From assembly GCF_003751785.1 (NCBI RefSeq), contig NZ_RKIE01000001.1, positions 721,564 through 785,563 of the forward strand: DNA of 64,000 bases, given 5' to 3'. Position 1 is the stretch's first letter. Every line of letters begins with the position of its first letter. Of this stretch, positions 51,967 to 61,074 are shown in pieces. Below the pieces are notes generated by a model, which saw nothing but the letters and a program-made list of their open reading frames with translations, was not told the origin of the DNA and did no database searches. This stretch comes from Frigoribacterium sp. PhB160. GTDB taxonomy: Bacteria > Actinomycetota > Actinomycetes > Actinomycetales > Microbacteriaceae. The position numbers and the translations under genes were made by a program.

Positions 51967-53103
51967 GTGACCCGTCCCCTCCTCGCCGTCGACGGCCGTG
52001 ACGCGTCCGCCGTGCTCGAGGCCCTCCGCGACGCGCTGGGCGGGGGGCCGGCCGTGGCGCCGCGGGCCGATCCCTCGGCCCCGACCGACCTGCCCGCCAC
52101 CGTCCCGCAGGCGGTCGCCCTCGTCGTCGAGACGAGCGGGTCGACGGGCCGGGCAAAGCGCGTCGCGCTCGGCGCCGACGCCCTGCTGGCCGGCGCCGCG
52201 GCGGCCGACGGCGCCCTCGGCGGGCCCGGGCGGTGGGTGCTCGCCCTGCCCGCCCACTACGTCGCGGGCACGAACGTGCTCGTCCGCTCGATCGCGGCCG
52301 GCACCGAGCCCGTGCTGCTCCCCGCCGGGCACTTCGACCCCGTCGCCTTCGCCGACGCGGCCGCGCGGCTCGACCACCCCGTCCGGTACTCGTCGCTCGT
52401 GCCCGCCCAGCTCGCGACGGCGCTCGACGCCGCCGACGCCGACCGGGGCGTCGCCGCCGCGCTGCGCTCGTTCGCCGCGGTGCTCGTCGGGGGGCAGGCG
52501 ACGCCGGCGGCCCTCGTCGAGCGGGCCCGCGCCTCCGGCGTCCGGGTGGTGCGCACGTACGGGTCGAGCGAGACGAGCGGGGGATGCGTCTACGACGGCG
52601 TGCCCGTCGGTCGGACCAGCGTCGAGGTCGTCGACGGCCAGGTCGAGCTCGCCGGGCCGTCGCTCGCGCTCGGCTACCTCGACGACGACGAGCGCACCGC
52701 GGCGGCCTTCGTCGAGCGCGACGGGCTCCGCTGGTACCGCACCGGCGACGCCGGCGAGGTGTCGGCCGACGGCGTGCTCACGGTCACCGGCCGGCTCGAC
52801 GACGTCATCGTCTCGGGCGGCGAGAAGGTGTCCCTCGGCGTGGTCGAGCGGGTGGTGCGCGAGCAGCCGGGGCTCGGCCGGGTCGTCGTCGTCCGCGCGG
52901 CCCACGACCGGTGGGGCGAGGTGCCGGTCGTCGTGACGGACGCCGCGCCTCCGGTGCTCTCGGCCCTCCGCGCGGTCGTCGTCGCCGCCGCCGGCCGGGC
53001 CGCGGCGCCCGACCGCGTCGTCGTGGTCGACGTGCTGCCGACGCTGCCGAGCGGCAAGCCCGACCGCGCCGCCCTCGCCCGGCTCGTCGCGACCGCGCCG
53101 TAG
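51967..53103 (+). CDS. menE: o-Succinylbenzoate-CoA ligase
   Basis: A 378-residue acyl-adenylating enzyme. The ATP loop VETSGSTGRAKRVAL, the TYGSSETSGG motif, WYRTGDAGE and the hinge GRLDDVIVSGGEKVSL with the C-terminal catalytic Lys (SGKPDRAAL) are all present. The N-terminal lobe is shortened, as usual in actinobacterial MenE. GTG start with GAGGAGG. Its TAG stop supplies the first bases of the menA -10 box. Confidence 0.92.
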   Translation: MTRPLLAVDGRDASAVLEALRDALGGGPAVAPRADPSAPTDLPATVPQAVALVVETSGSTGRAKRVALGADALLAGAAAADGALGGPGRWVLALPAHYVAGTNVLVRSIAAGTEPVLLPAGHFDPVAFADAAARLDHPVRYSSLVPAQLATALDAADADRGVAAALRSFAAVLVGGQATPAALVERARASGVRVVRTYGSSETSGGCVYDGVPVGRTSVEVVDGQVELAGPSLALGYLDDDERTAAAFVERDGLRWYRTGDAGEVSADGVLTVTGRLDDVIVSGGEKVSLGVVERVVREQPGLGRVVVVRAAHDRWGEVPVVVTDAAPPVLSALRAVVVAAAGRAAAPDRVVVVDVLPTLPSGKPDRAALARLVATAP

Positions 53104-53113
53104 GATCGTCGTC

Positions 53114-54058
53114 GTGGCACGAACGACGACGAAGAACCCCAAGCGCAGCGGACGACCCGGGGGCCGACCCGGCCGTCAGCCGGCGCGCCGCGTCACGGCC
53201 CGCGACTGGATCGGCGGGGCGCGCCTGCGCACCCTGCCCCTCGCCGTCGCCCCGGTCGCCCTCGGCACCGGCGTCGCCCGGGCGAACGGCGGCTGGGACC
53301 TCGCGCTCGCGCTCCTGTGCCTCGCGGTCGCGGTCTTCCTGCAGGTCGGCGTCAACTACGCCAACGACTACTCCGACGGCATCCGCGGCACCGACGCGTT
53401 CCGCGTGGGGCCGGCTCGACTGACCGGGTCGGGGGCCGTGAAGCCGCGCACCGTCCTCCGGGTCGCCCTCGCCTCCTTCGCCGTCGCGGCGGTCGCGGGC
53501 GTCGCGGTCGTCGTCGTCACGCAGCAGTGGTGGATGCTCGCGGTCGGCGCGGCCGCCGTCGTCGCCGCCTGGTTCTACACGGGCGGCAAGCGCCCCTACG
53601 GCTACAACGCGCTCGGCGAGGTCTTCGTCTTCGTGTTCTTCGGGCTGGTCGCCACGGTGGGCACGACGTTCGTGCAGCTCGGGCGCTTCCCCGCCGACGC
53701 GTGGATCGCGGGGGTCTCGGCGGGCCTGTTCGCCTGCGCCGTGCTCATGGTCAACAACATCCGCGACATCCCGCAGGACGAGGCGGCGGGCAAGCGCACC
53801 CTGGCGGTCGTCGTCGGCGACTCCGTGGCCCGGGCGCTCTACGCGACCTTCCTCCTGCTGCCGTTCCTCATCCTCGTGTGGTTCGGCTTCCTGTACTTCC
53901 ACGCGCCGTACGTGTACTTCACCCTCATCGTCGCGGTGCCGGCGGCCGTCATCGGCGTCACCGGCAAGACGCCCCGCGAGCTGATCCTCGCGCTGCAGCT
54001 GTCGTCGCTGACGGCGCTCGTCTACGCGTTGTCGCTGACGGCCGTGCTCTTCGCCTAG
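53114..54058 (+). CDS. menA: 1,4-Dihydroxy-2-naphthoate polyprenyltransferase
   Basis: A 314-residue UbiA-family membrane enzyme joining the quinone head to the polyprenyl chain. The two Asp-rich motifs are NYANDYSDGIRGTD and NNIRDIPQDEAAGKRT, with eight to nine helices. TAGGAT (53101-53106, overlapping the menE stop) lies 7 nt before the GTG, so it has its own leaderless promoter. Its stop shares CTAG with the opposing DUF4229 gene. Confidence 0.95.
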   Translation: MARTTTKNPKRSGRPGGRPGRQPARRVTARDWIGGARLRTLPLAVAPVALGTGVARANGGWDLALALLCLAVAVFLQVGVNYANDYSDGIRGTDAFRVGPARLTGSGAVKPRTVLRVALASFAVAAVAGVAVVVVTQQWWMLAVGAAAVVAAWFYTGGKRPYGYNALGEVFVFVFFGLVATVGTTFVQLGRFPADAWIAGVSAGLFACAVLMVNNIRDIPQDEAAGKRTLAVVVGDSVARALYATFLLLPFLILVWFGFLYFHAPYVYFTLIVAVPAAVIGVTGKTPRELILALQLSSLTALVYALSLTAVLFA

Positions 54059-54342
54059 GAGGCGCGCGGTCCGTCTTCGGGGTGGCGGGCGTCGTGCTCG
54101 GCGAGCTCGTCGTCCTCGGCCAGGCTGTCGCGGTCGAGCGGCTCGGGCCGCGAGCGACGCTCGGCCAGCTCGAGGGCGACCTCGCGGCGGAGCCGGGCGA
54201 AGAAGATGTACGAGACGCAGAACGCGACCAGCGCCGCGAGCAGCGTCGCGAGGTACGGGTTCGGCAGCAGGAGCACGAACACGACGAGCGCGACGAGGAA
54301 GACGCCGAGGCGGACGATCGTGTACTTGACCCAGGGTTTCAC
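54055..54342 (-). CDS. DUF4229-family small membrane protein
   Basis: A 95-residue protein: VKYTIVRLGVFLVALVVFVL and YLATLLAALVAFCVSYIFFA helices, then a basic RLRRE stretch and an acidic tail. It matches the DUF4229 pattern found beside men genes in actinobacteria; function unknown. TAGGAT lies 6 nt before the GTG. Confidence 0.85.
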   Translation of the reverse strand: MKPWVKYTIVRLGVFLVALVVFVLLLPNPYLATLLAALVAFCVSYIFFARLRREVALELAERRSRPEPLDRDSLAEDDELAEHDARHPEDGPRAS

Positions 54343-54540
54343 CCCGCGATCCTAACCGCGGAGGCTGGGCGTGAGAGCCGCGCCGCCCGGCCTCCGCCGA
54401 GCCGCCGCGAGCCCGCCGTCGCGCGGACGACACGAGTTCGACCTCGTGGCGACGGACGTCGTCCATCCCCGGGTCACGGGACGGCAACGTCTCGTCCGGC
54501 ACCCAGTCTCCGTCCGGCCACGCAGCCTATGCTCGGGGAC

Positions 54541-54900
54541 ATGGTGAAGTTCCTGGTGGTCGCGATCGTGGCGGCGTCGGCCTTCGTCATCTACGCCCTC
54601 ATCGACTGCCTCTTCGCCGAGTCGTCGCGGTTCCGAGCCCTGAACAAGCCGCTCTGGGCCGTGATCATCGTGGTCCTGCCCGTGATCGGCGCCGTCCTCT
54701 GGCTGCTGCTCGGCAAGAACCGCTCCGGCGGCCGCCAGGCTCCGCGTCGCTTCGTCGCCCCCGACGACGACCCCGAGTTCTCCGGCCGGTCGAGCAGCAC
54801 CATCACCGACCTCGACCGGGAGACGACCGACGAACGCATCCGACGGCTCGAGCAAGAGCTCGCCGACCTCGACAACGACGACAAGACCGGCACCGCCTGA
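54541..54900 (+). CDS. PLDc_N-domain small membrane protein
   Basis: A 119-residue protein with two helices (FLVVAIVAASAFVIYALIDC and LWAVIIVVLPVIGAVLWLLL) framing SSRFRALNKPLW, the pattern of the phospholipase-D N-terminal domain without any nuclease part. A charged tail with a short predicted coiled coil (RIRRLEQELADLDN) follows. TATGCT lies 7 nt before the ATG (leaderless). Function unknown; often found beside men genes. Confidence 0.85.
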   Translation: MVKFLVVAIVAASAFVIYALIDCLFAESSRFRALNKPLWAVIIVVLPVIGAVLWLLLGKNRSGGRQAPRRFVAPDDDPEFSGRSSSTITDLDRETTDERIRRLEQELADLDNDDKTGTA

Positions 54901-54934
54901 CCCCGAGGGCGACTCTGGCCTGACCCCGGCGGTC

Positions 54935-56656
54935 GTGCCGACCGGCGACTCGTCGGGCAGCCCGGCGACCGACTACGCCGTCGCGCTCCTGGCGTCCCTC
55001 GTCGACGCCGGCGTTCGCGAGGTGGTGGTCAGCCCGGGTTCGCGGTCCCAGGCCGTCGCCCTCGCGGCCGCCGAGTTCGAGCGGGCCGGCCGCGTCCGGC
55101 TGCGCGTGCGGATCGACGAGCGCAGCGCCGGGTTCCTCGCGCTCGGGCTCGCGGTCGAGACCGGCGTCCCCGCCGTCGTCGTCACCACCTCCGGCACCGC
55201 CGTCGCGAACCTGCACCCCGCCGTGCTCGAGGCGCACCACTCGGGCGTGCCCATGGTGCTCGTCACCGCCGACCGGCCCGTCGAGCTGCGCGGCATCGGC
55301 AGCAACCAGACCACGGTGCAGCCGGGCCTCTTCGGTCCCGCGGTGCCCGTCGTCCACGACCTCGAGGCGCCGCTCACGGGGGTCGTCGACGTCGTGGGCG
55401 TGCGACGGCTCGCCCTCGACGCCGTCGCCGCGGCCCTCGGTCGCCCCGGCGACGACGGCGAGCGGCGGTCGCCCGGACCGGTCCAGCTCAACCTCGCCCT
55501 GCGAGAGCCGCTCTCGGCGGCGGTGGGGCAGCTGCCGGAGGCGCGTCCCGAGCCCCAGCACCGCGCCTCCCCGTCGTCCGTCCTCCGTCTCGCGGTCGAC
55601 GAGGTGCCCGGCACGGTCGTCGTCGCGGGCCACGCGGCCGGGGACCGCGCCGAGGAGCTCGCCCGGCAGCTCGGCGCCCCGCTCGTCGCCGAGGTGTCGA
55701 GCGGGGCCCATTTCGGCCCGAACCTCGCCCTCGGCTGGCGCACCCTGCTCGGCGAGCCCGAGCTCGGGGGAGCCGTGCGGCGCGTCGTCGTGCTCGGCCA
55801 CCCGACGCTCAGCAGGCAGGTGCCGGCCCTCCTCCGGGGCTCCGGGCTCGAGGTCGTCGTCGTGCACGGCGACGCCGTCGAGCCGTACGACCCGAGCCGC
55901 ACGGCCACGGTCGTCGACGCGGTCGAGGTCGCGGCGGGCGGCGACGCCGGCGACCGCGCGCACCGCGCCTGGGTCGGGCGCTGGGTCCACGCCGGCCGGG
56001 CCGTGGTCGGCGACGGCGACGCGGCTCCCGACCTCGTCGCCGCCACGAGCGAGGAGGCCGCCCAGCGCCGCGAGTTCCTCCGCGGGGAGGTCGACCTGCT
56101 GCGTCGGCCGGTCACCCGGCGATCCCTCGCCGAGGCGCTCTGGCGCGTGACCTGGCCGCATGACCGCCTCGTGCTCGGGGCCTCGCGCCTCATCCGCGAG
56201 GTCGACGAGGTCGTCCCGGGCAAGCGCGTGCCCGTGCACGCCAACCGGGGCCTCGCGGGCATCGATGGCACGGTCGCGACGGCCACCGGCATCGCCCTCG
56301 CGAGCCAGCTCGACGCGTCGCGGCCCGGCGTCACCAGGGTGCTGCTCGGCGACCTCACCCTGCTGCACGACGTCGGGTCGCTGCTCTTCGGCGAGGGCGA
56401 GGTGCGCCCTCGGCTGCAGGTCGTCGTCGGCAACGACGGCGGCGGCACGATCTTCGACGGCCTCGAGGTGTCGGCGACGGCGCCCGCCGACGCCTTGCGC
56501 CGGGTGCAGTTCACGCCGCAGGGCGTGCTCCTCGAGCACCTCGCGCGCGCCTACGGCTGGACGTACGTCCGGGCGGCCACCCGTGCCGAGCTCGACCAGG
56601 CGCTCGCCCGGCCGGCCGACGGACCCGTGCTCGTCGAGGTGCCGCTCGCCCGCTGA
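54935..56656 (+). CDS. menD: MenD: SEPHCHC synthase (thiamine diphosphate enzyme)
   Basis: A 573-residue enzyme joining isochorismate and 2-oxoglutarate in the menaquinone path. The N-terminal ThDP domain has REVVVSPGSRSQAVALA, RIDERSAGFLALGLA and VTTSGTAVANLHPAVLEA; the C-terminal ThDP domain has HANRGLAGIDGTVATATGIA, LGDLTLLHDVGSLL and VVGNDGGGTIFDGLE. GTG start with no strong ribosome site; close to the preceding small gene (34 nt), so they may share a transcript. Confidence 0.94.
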   Translation: MPTGDSSGSPATDYAVALLASLVDAGVREVVVSPGSRSQAVALAAAEFERAGRVRLRVRIDERSAGFLALGLAVETGVPAVVVTTSGTAVANLHPAVLEAHHSGVPMVLVTADRPVELRGIGSNQTTVQPGLFGPAVPVVHDLEAPLTGVVDVVGVRRLALDAVAAALGRPGDDGERRSPGPVQLNLALREPLSAAVGQLPEARPEPQHRASPSSVLRLAVDEVPGTVVVAGHAAGDRAEELARQLGAPLVAEVSSGAHFGPNLALGWRTLLGEPELGGAVRRVVVLGHPTLSRQVPALLRGSGLEVVVVHGDAVEPYDPSRTATVVDAVEVAAGGDAGDRAHRAWVGRWVHAGRAVVGDGDAAPDLVAATSEEAAQRREFLRGEVDLLRRPVTRRSLAEALWRVTWPHDRLVLGASRLIREVDEVVPGKRVPVHANRGLAGIDGTVATATGIALASQLDASRPGVTRVLLGDLTLLHDVGSLLFGEGEVRPRLQVVVGNDGGGTIFDGLEVSATAPADALRRVQFTPQGVLLEHLARAYGWTYVRAATRAELDQALARPADGPVLVEVPLAR

Positions 56657-56714
56657 GCCCCGGTGGCCGGGTCGGCTGGGCGTCGCGGGCGGGCCCGGTC
56701 GTAGGCTCGGCCGC

Positions 56715-57563
56715 ATGGCCAAGACCTGGACGACCGATCCCGCCGACGCGCTGCGTGCGGGCACCGACTTCTCGCTGGCGGGGGTCGACCCCCGCTCGAC
56801 GCCGGGCTTCGAGGGCGACAAGCGCTACGGGGCCCAGGTGCTCGAGTCGGGGCGCGAGGCGCTCGGCGAGGAGCAGGAGAAGCTCTTCGCGGCGAGCCGG
56901 AACGGCGGGGGCGACTCGGTGCTGCTCGTGCTCCAGGCGATGGACACCGCCGGCAAGGGAGGCGTCGTGCGCCACGTCGTCGGCGCGGTCGACCCCCAGG
57001 GCGTCGCCCACCACGCGTTCAAGGCGCCGACCGAGGAGGAGCTCGCGCACGACTTCCTGTGGCGGGTGAGGAAGGGGCTGCCCGGGCCGGGCATGATCGG
57101 CGTCTTCGACCGCTCGCACTACGAGGACGTGCTCATCGGCTCGGTGCGTCGCCTCGCGCCGCCGGAGGAGATCGAGCGTCGCTACGGTGCGATCGTCGAG
57201 TTCGAGCAGGAGCTCGTCGCCCAGGGCACGACGATCGTCAAGGTCATGCTGCACATCTCCTCCGACGAGCAGAAGCAGCGTCTGGCCGACCGGCTCGACC
57301 GGCCCGAGAAGCACTGGAAGTACAACCCCGGCGACCTCGAGGAGCGGCTCGTCTGGGACGACTACCAGGCCGCCTACGAGACGGCGATCCGCCGCACCTC
57401 CACCGAGGCCGCGCCCTGGTTCGTCGTGCCGGCCGACCGCAAGTGGTACGCCCGCGTCGCCGTGCAGAAGCTGCTCACCGACGCGCTCGCGTCCCGGCCT
57501 CGCGGGTGGCCAGCGGCCGCCTTCGACGTCGAGGTGGAGAAGGCGCGGCTCGCCGTCAGCTGA
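56715..57563 (+). CDS. ppk2: Polyphosphate kinase 2 family protein
   Basis: A 282-residue P-loop kinase using polyphosphate to phosphorylate nucleotides. Walker A is DTAGKGG (77-83), Walker B with the lid is VFDRSHYEDVL (from 130) and WKYNPGDLEERLVWDDY and PADRKWYARV follow. It looks like a short, class I/III-type PPK2 (nucleoside mono- or diphosphate as acceptor). TAGGCT lies 7 nt before the ATG (leaderless). Confidence 0.92.
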   Translation: MAKTWTTDPADALRAGTDFSLAGVDPRSTPGFEGDKRYGAQVLESGREALGEEQEKLFAASRNGGGDSVLLVLQAMDTAGKGGVVRHVVGAVDPQGVAHHAFKAPTEEELAHDFLWRVRKGLPGPGMIGVFDRSHYEDVLIGSVRRLAPPEEIERRYGAIVEFEQELVAQGTTIVKVMLHISSDEQKQRLADRLDRPEKHWKYNPGDLEERLVWDDYQAAYETAIRRTSTEAAPWFVVPADRKWYARVAVQKLLTDALASRPRGWPAAAFDVEVEKARLAVS

Positions 57564-57620
57564 GCGGGGCTGGCCGGTCGGGGCCGGCCCGCGCCTCCCC
57601 TGCGGCGGGGCCCGCGCCTC

Positions 57621-59045
57621 CTAGGCGGCGGCCTTCGCCCGGACCACGTCGCCGGCGCCCTTCGGCAGGCGCAGCCCCTCGAGGAGGCTGAGCAGGGCGA
57701 GCACGGCGAGCACGACCAGGGCGACCCGGTAGCCGAACGCGTCGGCGCCGGGGCCCGTCGGGGCGGCGATCGTGTCGGCGAGGCGCACGGCGAGGGCCGT
57801 GACGGCGACGCCGAGGCCCACGGCCAGCTGGCTCGTGATCGACGACAGGGCGTTCGCCCCGCCGAGCTGCGCGGCCGGGACGTCGGCGAACTGCAGCGTG
57901 TTGTAGGCGGTGAAGCCCACCGAGCGGAAGACGCCCGAGAGCAGGAGCAGGGCGGCGATCAGCACCGGCGACGTCGTCGGCTGCACGAGGGCCGCCGCGA
58001 CGAACGTGGCCGCGACGCCGATCGTCGCCACGACGATGACGGGCACCAGCGCGAACCGGCGCAGCAGGGGAGTGGTGGCGGGCTTGATGCCGAGGTTGCC
58101 CACGAAGACCCAGAGCAGCATGACGCCGGCCTCGGTCGGGGTCCAGCCGAAGCCGTCCTGCAGCAGCAGGGGCACGACGAACGGCACCCCGTTGACGACC
58201 GCGCGGTAGACCGAGCCGCTGAGGTTCGTCACGCGGAAGGTCGGGATGCGGAAGGTCGAGAGGTCGAGCAGCGGCTGCCGCGCGCGGCGGAACCAGCGCA
58301 CCGCCGCGAGTCCGGCGGCCGCGGCCAGCAGCACGAGGCCGCCGCCGCCGAGGGCCGTCGCGGGGTCGCCCAGCAGCTCGAAGGCCAGCACGAACGACAC
58401 GATGGCGACGACGACGAGGGCCAGGCCGACCACGTCGAGGCGCGTGCGCTCGGCCGTGAGGCCCGCCGGGACGACCCGCCAGGCGACGAGCACGAGGGCG
58501 ACGCCGATCGGCACGTTGACCAGGAAGACCCACTGCCAGCCCAGGTACTGCGTCAGGAGGCCCCCGGCGAGGGGGGCGATGACGGGGGCGACCAGGGCGG
58601 GCCAGGTCAGGTAGGCGATCGCGCGGATCAGCTCCGACTTGTCGGTGCTGCGCAGGACGATGAGGCGCCCGATCGGCACCATCATGCTGCCCGCGAGGCC
58701 CTGCACGACCCGGGCCGCCGTCAGCGACGCGATGCCGGTGCTGAGGGCGCAGGCCAGCGAGGCGAGCGTGAAGACGACCACGGCGAGGAGGAACACGCGG
58801 CGGGCCCCCCACCGCTCGGCGAGCCAGGCGCCCAGCGGGATGAACGCCGCGACGGCGACGAGGTAGCTCGTCACCGCGATGCCCATCTCGGCGGGCTGGA
58901 CGCCGAAGTCGCCCGAGATGGCGGCGGTGGCCGTCGACAGGATCGTCGCGTCCATGTTCTCCATGAAGAACGCCGCGGCCACGACGAGGGCGACCGGCCG
59001 CGACCAGCCCGGGGCGACGGCGTCGGCCGATCCGGTCCGGGTCAC
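57621..59045 (-). CDS. MFS transporter (drug:H+ antiporter, DHA2-like)
   Basis: A 474-residue major-facilitator protein with about 14 helices. Typical motifs are FFMENMDATILSTATAAIS in helix 1, GAWLAERWGARRVFLLAV (motif A) and ARVVQGLAGSMMVPIGRLIV (motif C-like). The GTG start overlaps the isochorismate synthase stop by 4 nt (GTGA), tying the two together. The substrate is unknown; an aromatic acid derived from isochorismate is one possibility. Confidence 0.88.
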   Translation of the reverse strand: MTRTGSADAVAPGWSRPVALVVAAAFFMENMDATILSTATAAISGDFGVQPAEMGIAVTSYLVAVAAFIPLGAWLAERWGARRVFLLAVVVFTLASLACALSTGIASLTAARVVQGLAGSMMVPIGRLIVLRSTDKSELIRAIAYLTWPALVAPVIAPLAGGLLTQYLGWQWVFLVNVPIGVALVLVAWRVVPAGLTAERTRLDVVGLALVVVAIVSFVLAFELLGDPATALGGGGLVLLAAAAGLAAVRWFRRARQPLLDLSTFRIPTFRVTNLSGSVYRAVVNGVPFVVPLLLQDGFGWTPTEAGVMLLWVFVGNLGIKPATTPLLRRFALVPVIVVATIGVAATFVAAALVQPTTSPVLIAALLLLSGVFRSVGFTAYNTLQFADVPAAQLGGANALSSITSQLAVGLGVAVTALAVRLADTIAAPTGPGADAFGYRVALVVLAVLALLSLLEGLRLPKGAGDVVRAKAAA

Positions 59046-60274
59046 TGCGCGAACGCCTGCACGACGGGCTGGAACTTCATGCTCGTCTCGGCCGCCTCGC
59101 GCTCGGGGACCGACTCGGCGACGATCCCGGCGCCGGCGAAGGCCCGCACCGTCCCGTCGGGGTGCACCTGAGCGCAGCGGAGCGCGATCGCCCACTCGCC
59201 GTCGCCGTCGGCCCCCACCCAGCCGACCGGCCCGGCGTAGCGCCCGCGGTCGAAGGGCTCGAGGCGGCGGATCAGGTCGAGGGCGGCCCGCGTCGGCGTC
59301 CCCGCGACGGCGGCCGTGGGGTGCAGCGAGGCGATGAGGTCGAGGGAGCTCGACCCGTCGGTCAGGCGGCCGCTCACGTCGCTCGCCAGGTGCCAGAGGT
59401 TCGGCAGCTTGAGCGTGAACGGCTGCTCGCCCGAGACGACGTCCGCGGCGTGCGGCGCCAGCGAGAGCAGCAGGCTGCGGAGGGCGAAGGCGTGCTCGTC
59501 GAGGTCCTTCGTGCTCGTGGCCAGGGCGTGCGCGGCGGCCTCGTCGGAGGAGGCGTCGACGCCGCGGGCCGCGCTGCCCGCGAGCACCCGCGCCGAGACC
59601 TCGCCGCGCTCGGTGCGGACGAGGGTCTCGGGGCTCGCCCCGACGAGGCCCTCGACGGCGAACGCGTAGCAATCGGGGTAGGCGGTGAGCAGCGTCGCCG
59701 CGACGATCCGCAGGTCGGCCTCCGCGGGGAGCCGGCCGACGAGGTCGCGGGCCAGCACGACCTTGCTCACCTCGCCCGACCGGATCGCGGTGACGGCCTC
59801 GGCCACGGCCGCCGCGTAGCCGGCCCGGGTCTGCGACCCCTCGGACATCCGGAGGCGCGCGGCGGCTCCCACGGGCGTGGGCGCCGGCAGCTCCGCCCCG
59901 TCCACGCGGGTGATCCACGCGACGCCGTCGCGGCGCCCGATGACGATGCGCGGCACGACGAGCACGCTCACGTCGGCGGACGCGTCGTCGAAGGCGAACG
60001 AGCCGAAGGCCACGAGGCCGGTGCCCGGCACGCCGACCCCGTCGTCGACCGTCGCGCGGGCCGCGACCTCGCGCCACGCGTCGGCGGCGTCGTGCATGCG
60101 GCGGGGGCCGGTGAACTCGAGGCGGAGGGCCTCCCCGATGCCGGCCATGCCCGCGCCCCCGCGCACGAAGACGAGCGGGTTCCGCCGGTCGACGACGTCG
60201 AGCAGCGGGCTGATGTGGTCGATCGCGGTCGTGGTGACGGAGAAGGACGGGACGGGCGACGACGGGAGGACCAC
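59042..60274 (-). CDS. menF: Isochorismate synthase
   Basis: A 410-residue chorismate-binding enzyme making isochorismate. The N-terminal 120 residues are variable; the catalytic core has SKVVLARDLVGRL, FAVEGLVGASPETLVR, AGSAARGVD, LWHLASDVSGRL, LHPTAAVAGTPTRAAL and GPVGWVGADGDGEWAIALRC. GTG start with TAGGGT 6 nt before it (leaderless). It supplies MenD. The menaquinone, not siderophore, role is inferred from the men genes around it. Confidence 0.93.
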   Translation of the reverse strand: MVLPSSPVPSFSVTTTAIDHISPLLDVVDRRNPLVFVRGGAGMAGIGEALRLEFTGPRRMHDAADAWREVAARATVDDGVGVPGTGLVAFGSFAFDDASADVSVLVVPRIVIGRRDGVAWITRVDGAELPAPTPVGAAARLRMSEGSQTRAGYAAAVAEAVTAIRSGEVSKVVLARDLVGRLPAEADLRIVAATLLTAYPDCYAFAVEGLVGASPETLVRTERGEVSARVLAGSAARGVDASSDEAAAHALATSTKDLDEHAFALRSLLLSLAPHAADVVSGEQPFTLKLPNLWHLASDVSGRLTDGSSSLDLIASLHPTAAVAGTPTRAALDLIRRLEPFDRGRYAGPVGWVGADGDGEWAIALRCAQVHPDGTVRAFAGAGIVAESVPEREAAETSMKFQPVVQAFAQ

Positions 60275-60326
60275 CGTTCGACCCTACTCGGACGCCACGC
60301 AGGGCATGCCGGTAGGATCGACCATC

Positions 60327-61040
60327 GTGACCAAGGCCGACATGAACAAGCAACCTGACGAGGTCGCGTCGATGTTCGACGGCGTCGCTCAGCACTACGA
60401 CCGCACGAACGACGTGCTCTCCGCGGGCAACGCCGTCCTGTGGCGCATCGCCACCGTGAAGGCGATCGGGGCCGGCCCTGCCGACAAGGTCCTGGACATC
60501 GCCGCGGGCACCGGCACGAGCTCCGTGGCGATCGCCAAGCGCGGCGCCGAGGTGGTCGCGCTCGACTTCTCGCACGGCATGGTCGAGGTCGGCCGTCAGC
60601 GTCACCCCGAGATCGAGTTCGTCGAGGGCGACGCCGAGGCCCTGCCCTTCGACGACGAGACCTTCGACGCCGTCACCATCTCGTTCGGGCTCCGCAACGT
60701 CAACCGGCCGAAGGTCGCGCTGGCCGAGATGAACCGCGTGCTGAAGCCCGGCGGGCGCCTCGTGGTCTGCGAGTTCTCGACCCCTCCCTTCGGGCTGCTC
60801 CGCGCCTCCTACCGGGCGTACCTGCGCTTCGGCATGCCGATCGTCGCGCGCCTCACCAGCAGCAACAGCCCCGCCTACTCGTACCTCGCCGACTCGATCG
60901 CCGCGTGGCCCGAGCAGCAGGTGCTCAGCCAGTGGCTGCGCGGCGCCGGGTTCACCCGGGTGGCGTACCGCAACCTGACCATGGGCATCGTCGCCCTGCA
61001 CCGCGGTCGCAAGCCCTCCGCCAAGACGACGAAGAACTGA
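60327..61040 (+). CDS. menG: Demethylmenaquinone methyltransferase
   Basis: A 237-residue SAM enzyme for the last step of menaquinone synthesis. MFDGVAQHYDRTNDVLSAG is the UbiE/MenG signature; the SAM loop is VLDIAAGTGTSS (57-63 core), then EGDAEALPFDDETFDAVTIS and FGLRNVNRPKVALAEMNRVL. The GTG start follows TAGGAT by 8 nt; an ATG six codons on (60342) is the alternative. It is divergent from menF. Confidence 0.95.
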   Translation: MTKADMNKQPDEVASMFDGVAQHYDRTNDVLSAGNAVLWRIATVKAIGAGPADKVLDIAAGTGTSSVAIAKRGAEVVALDFSHGMVEVGRQRHPEIEFVEGDAEALPFDDETFDAVTISFGLRNVNRPKVALAEMNRVLKPGGRLVVCEFSTPPFGLLRASYRAYLRFGMPIVARLTSSNSPAYSYLADSIAAWPEQQVLSQWLRGAGFTRVAYRNLTMGIVALHRGRKPSAKTTKN

Positions 61041-61074
61041 CCGAGCCAGGCTCGCCAGGCCGACCCCTCCGACC

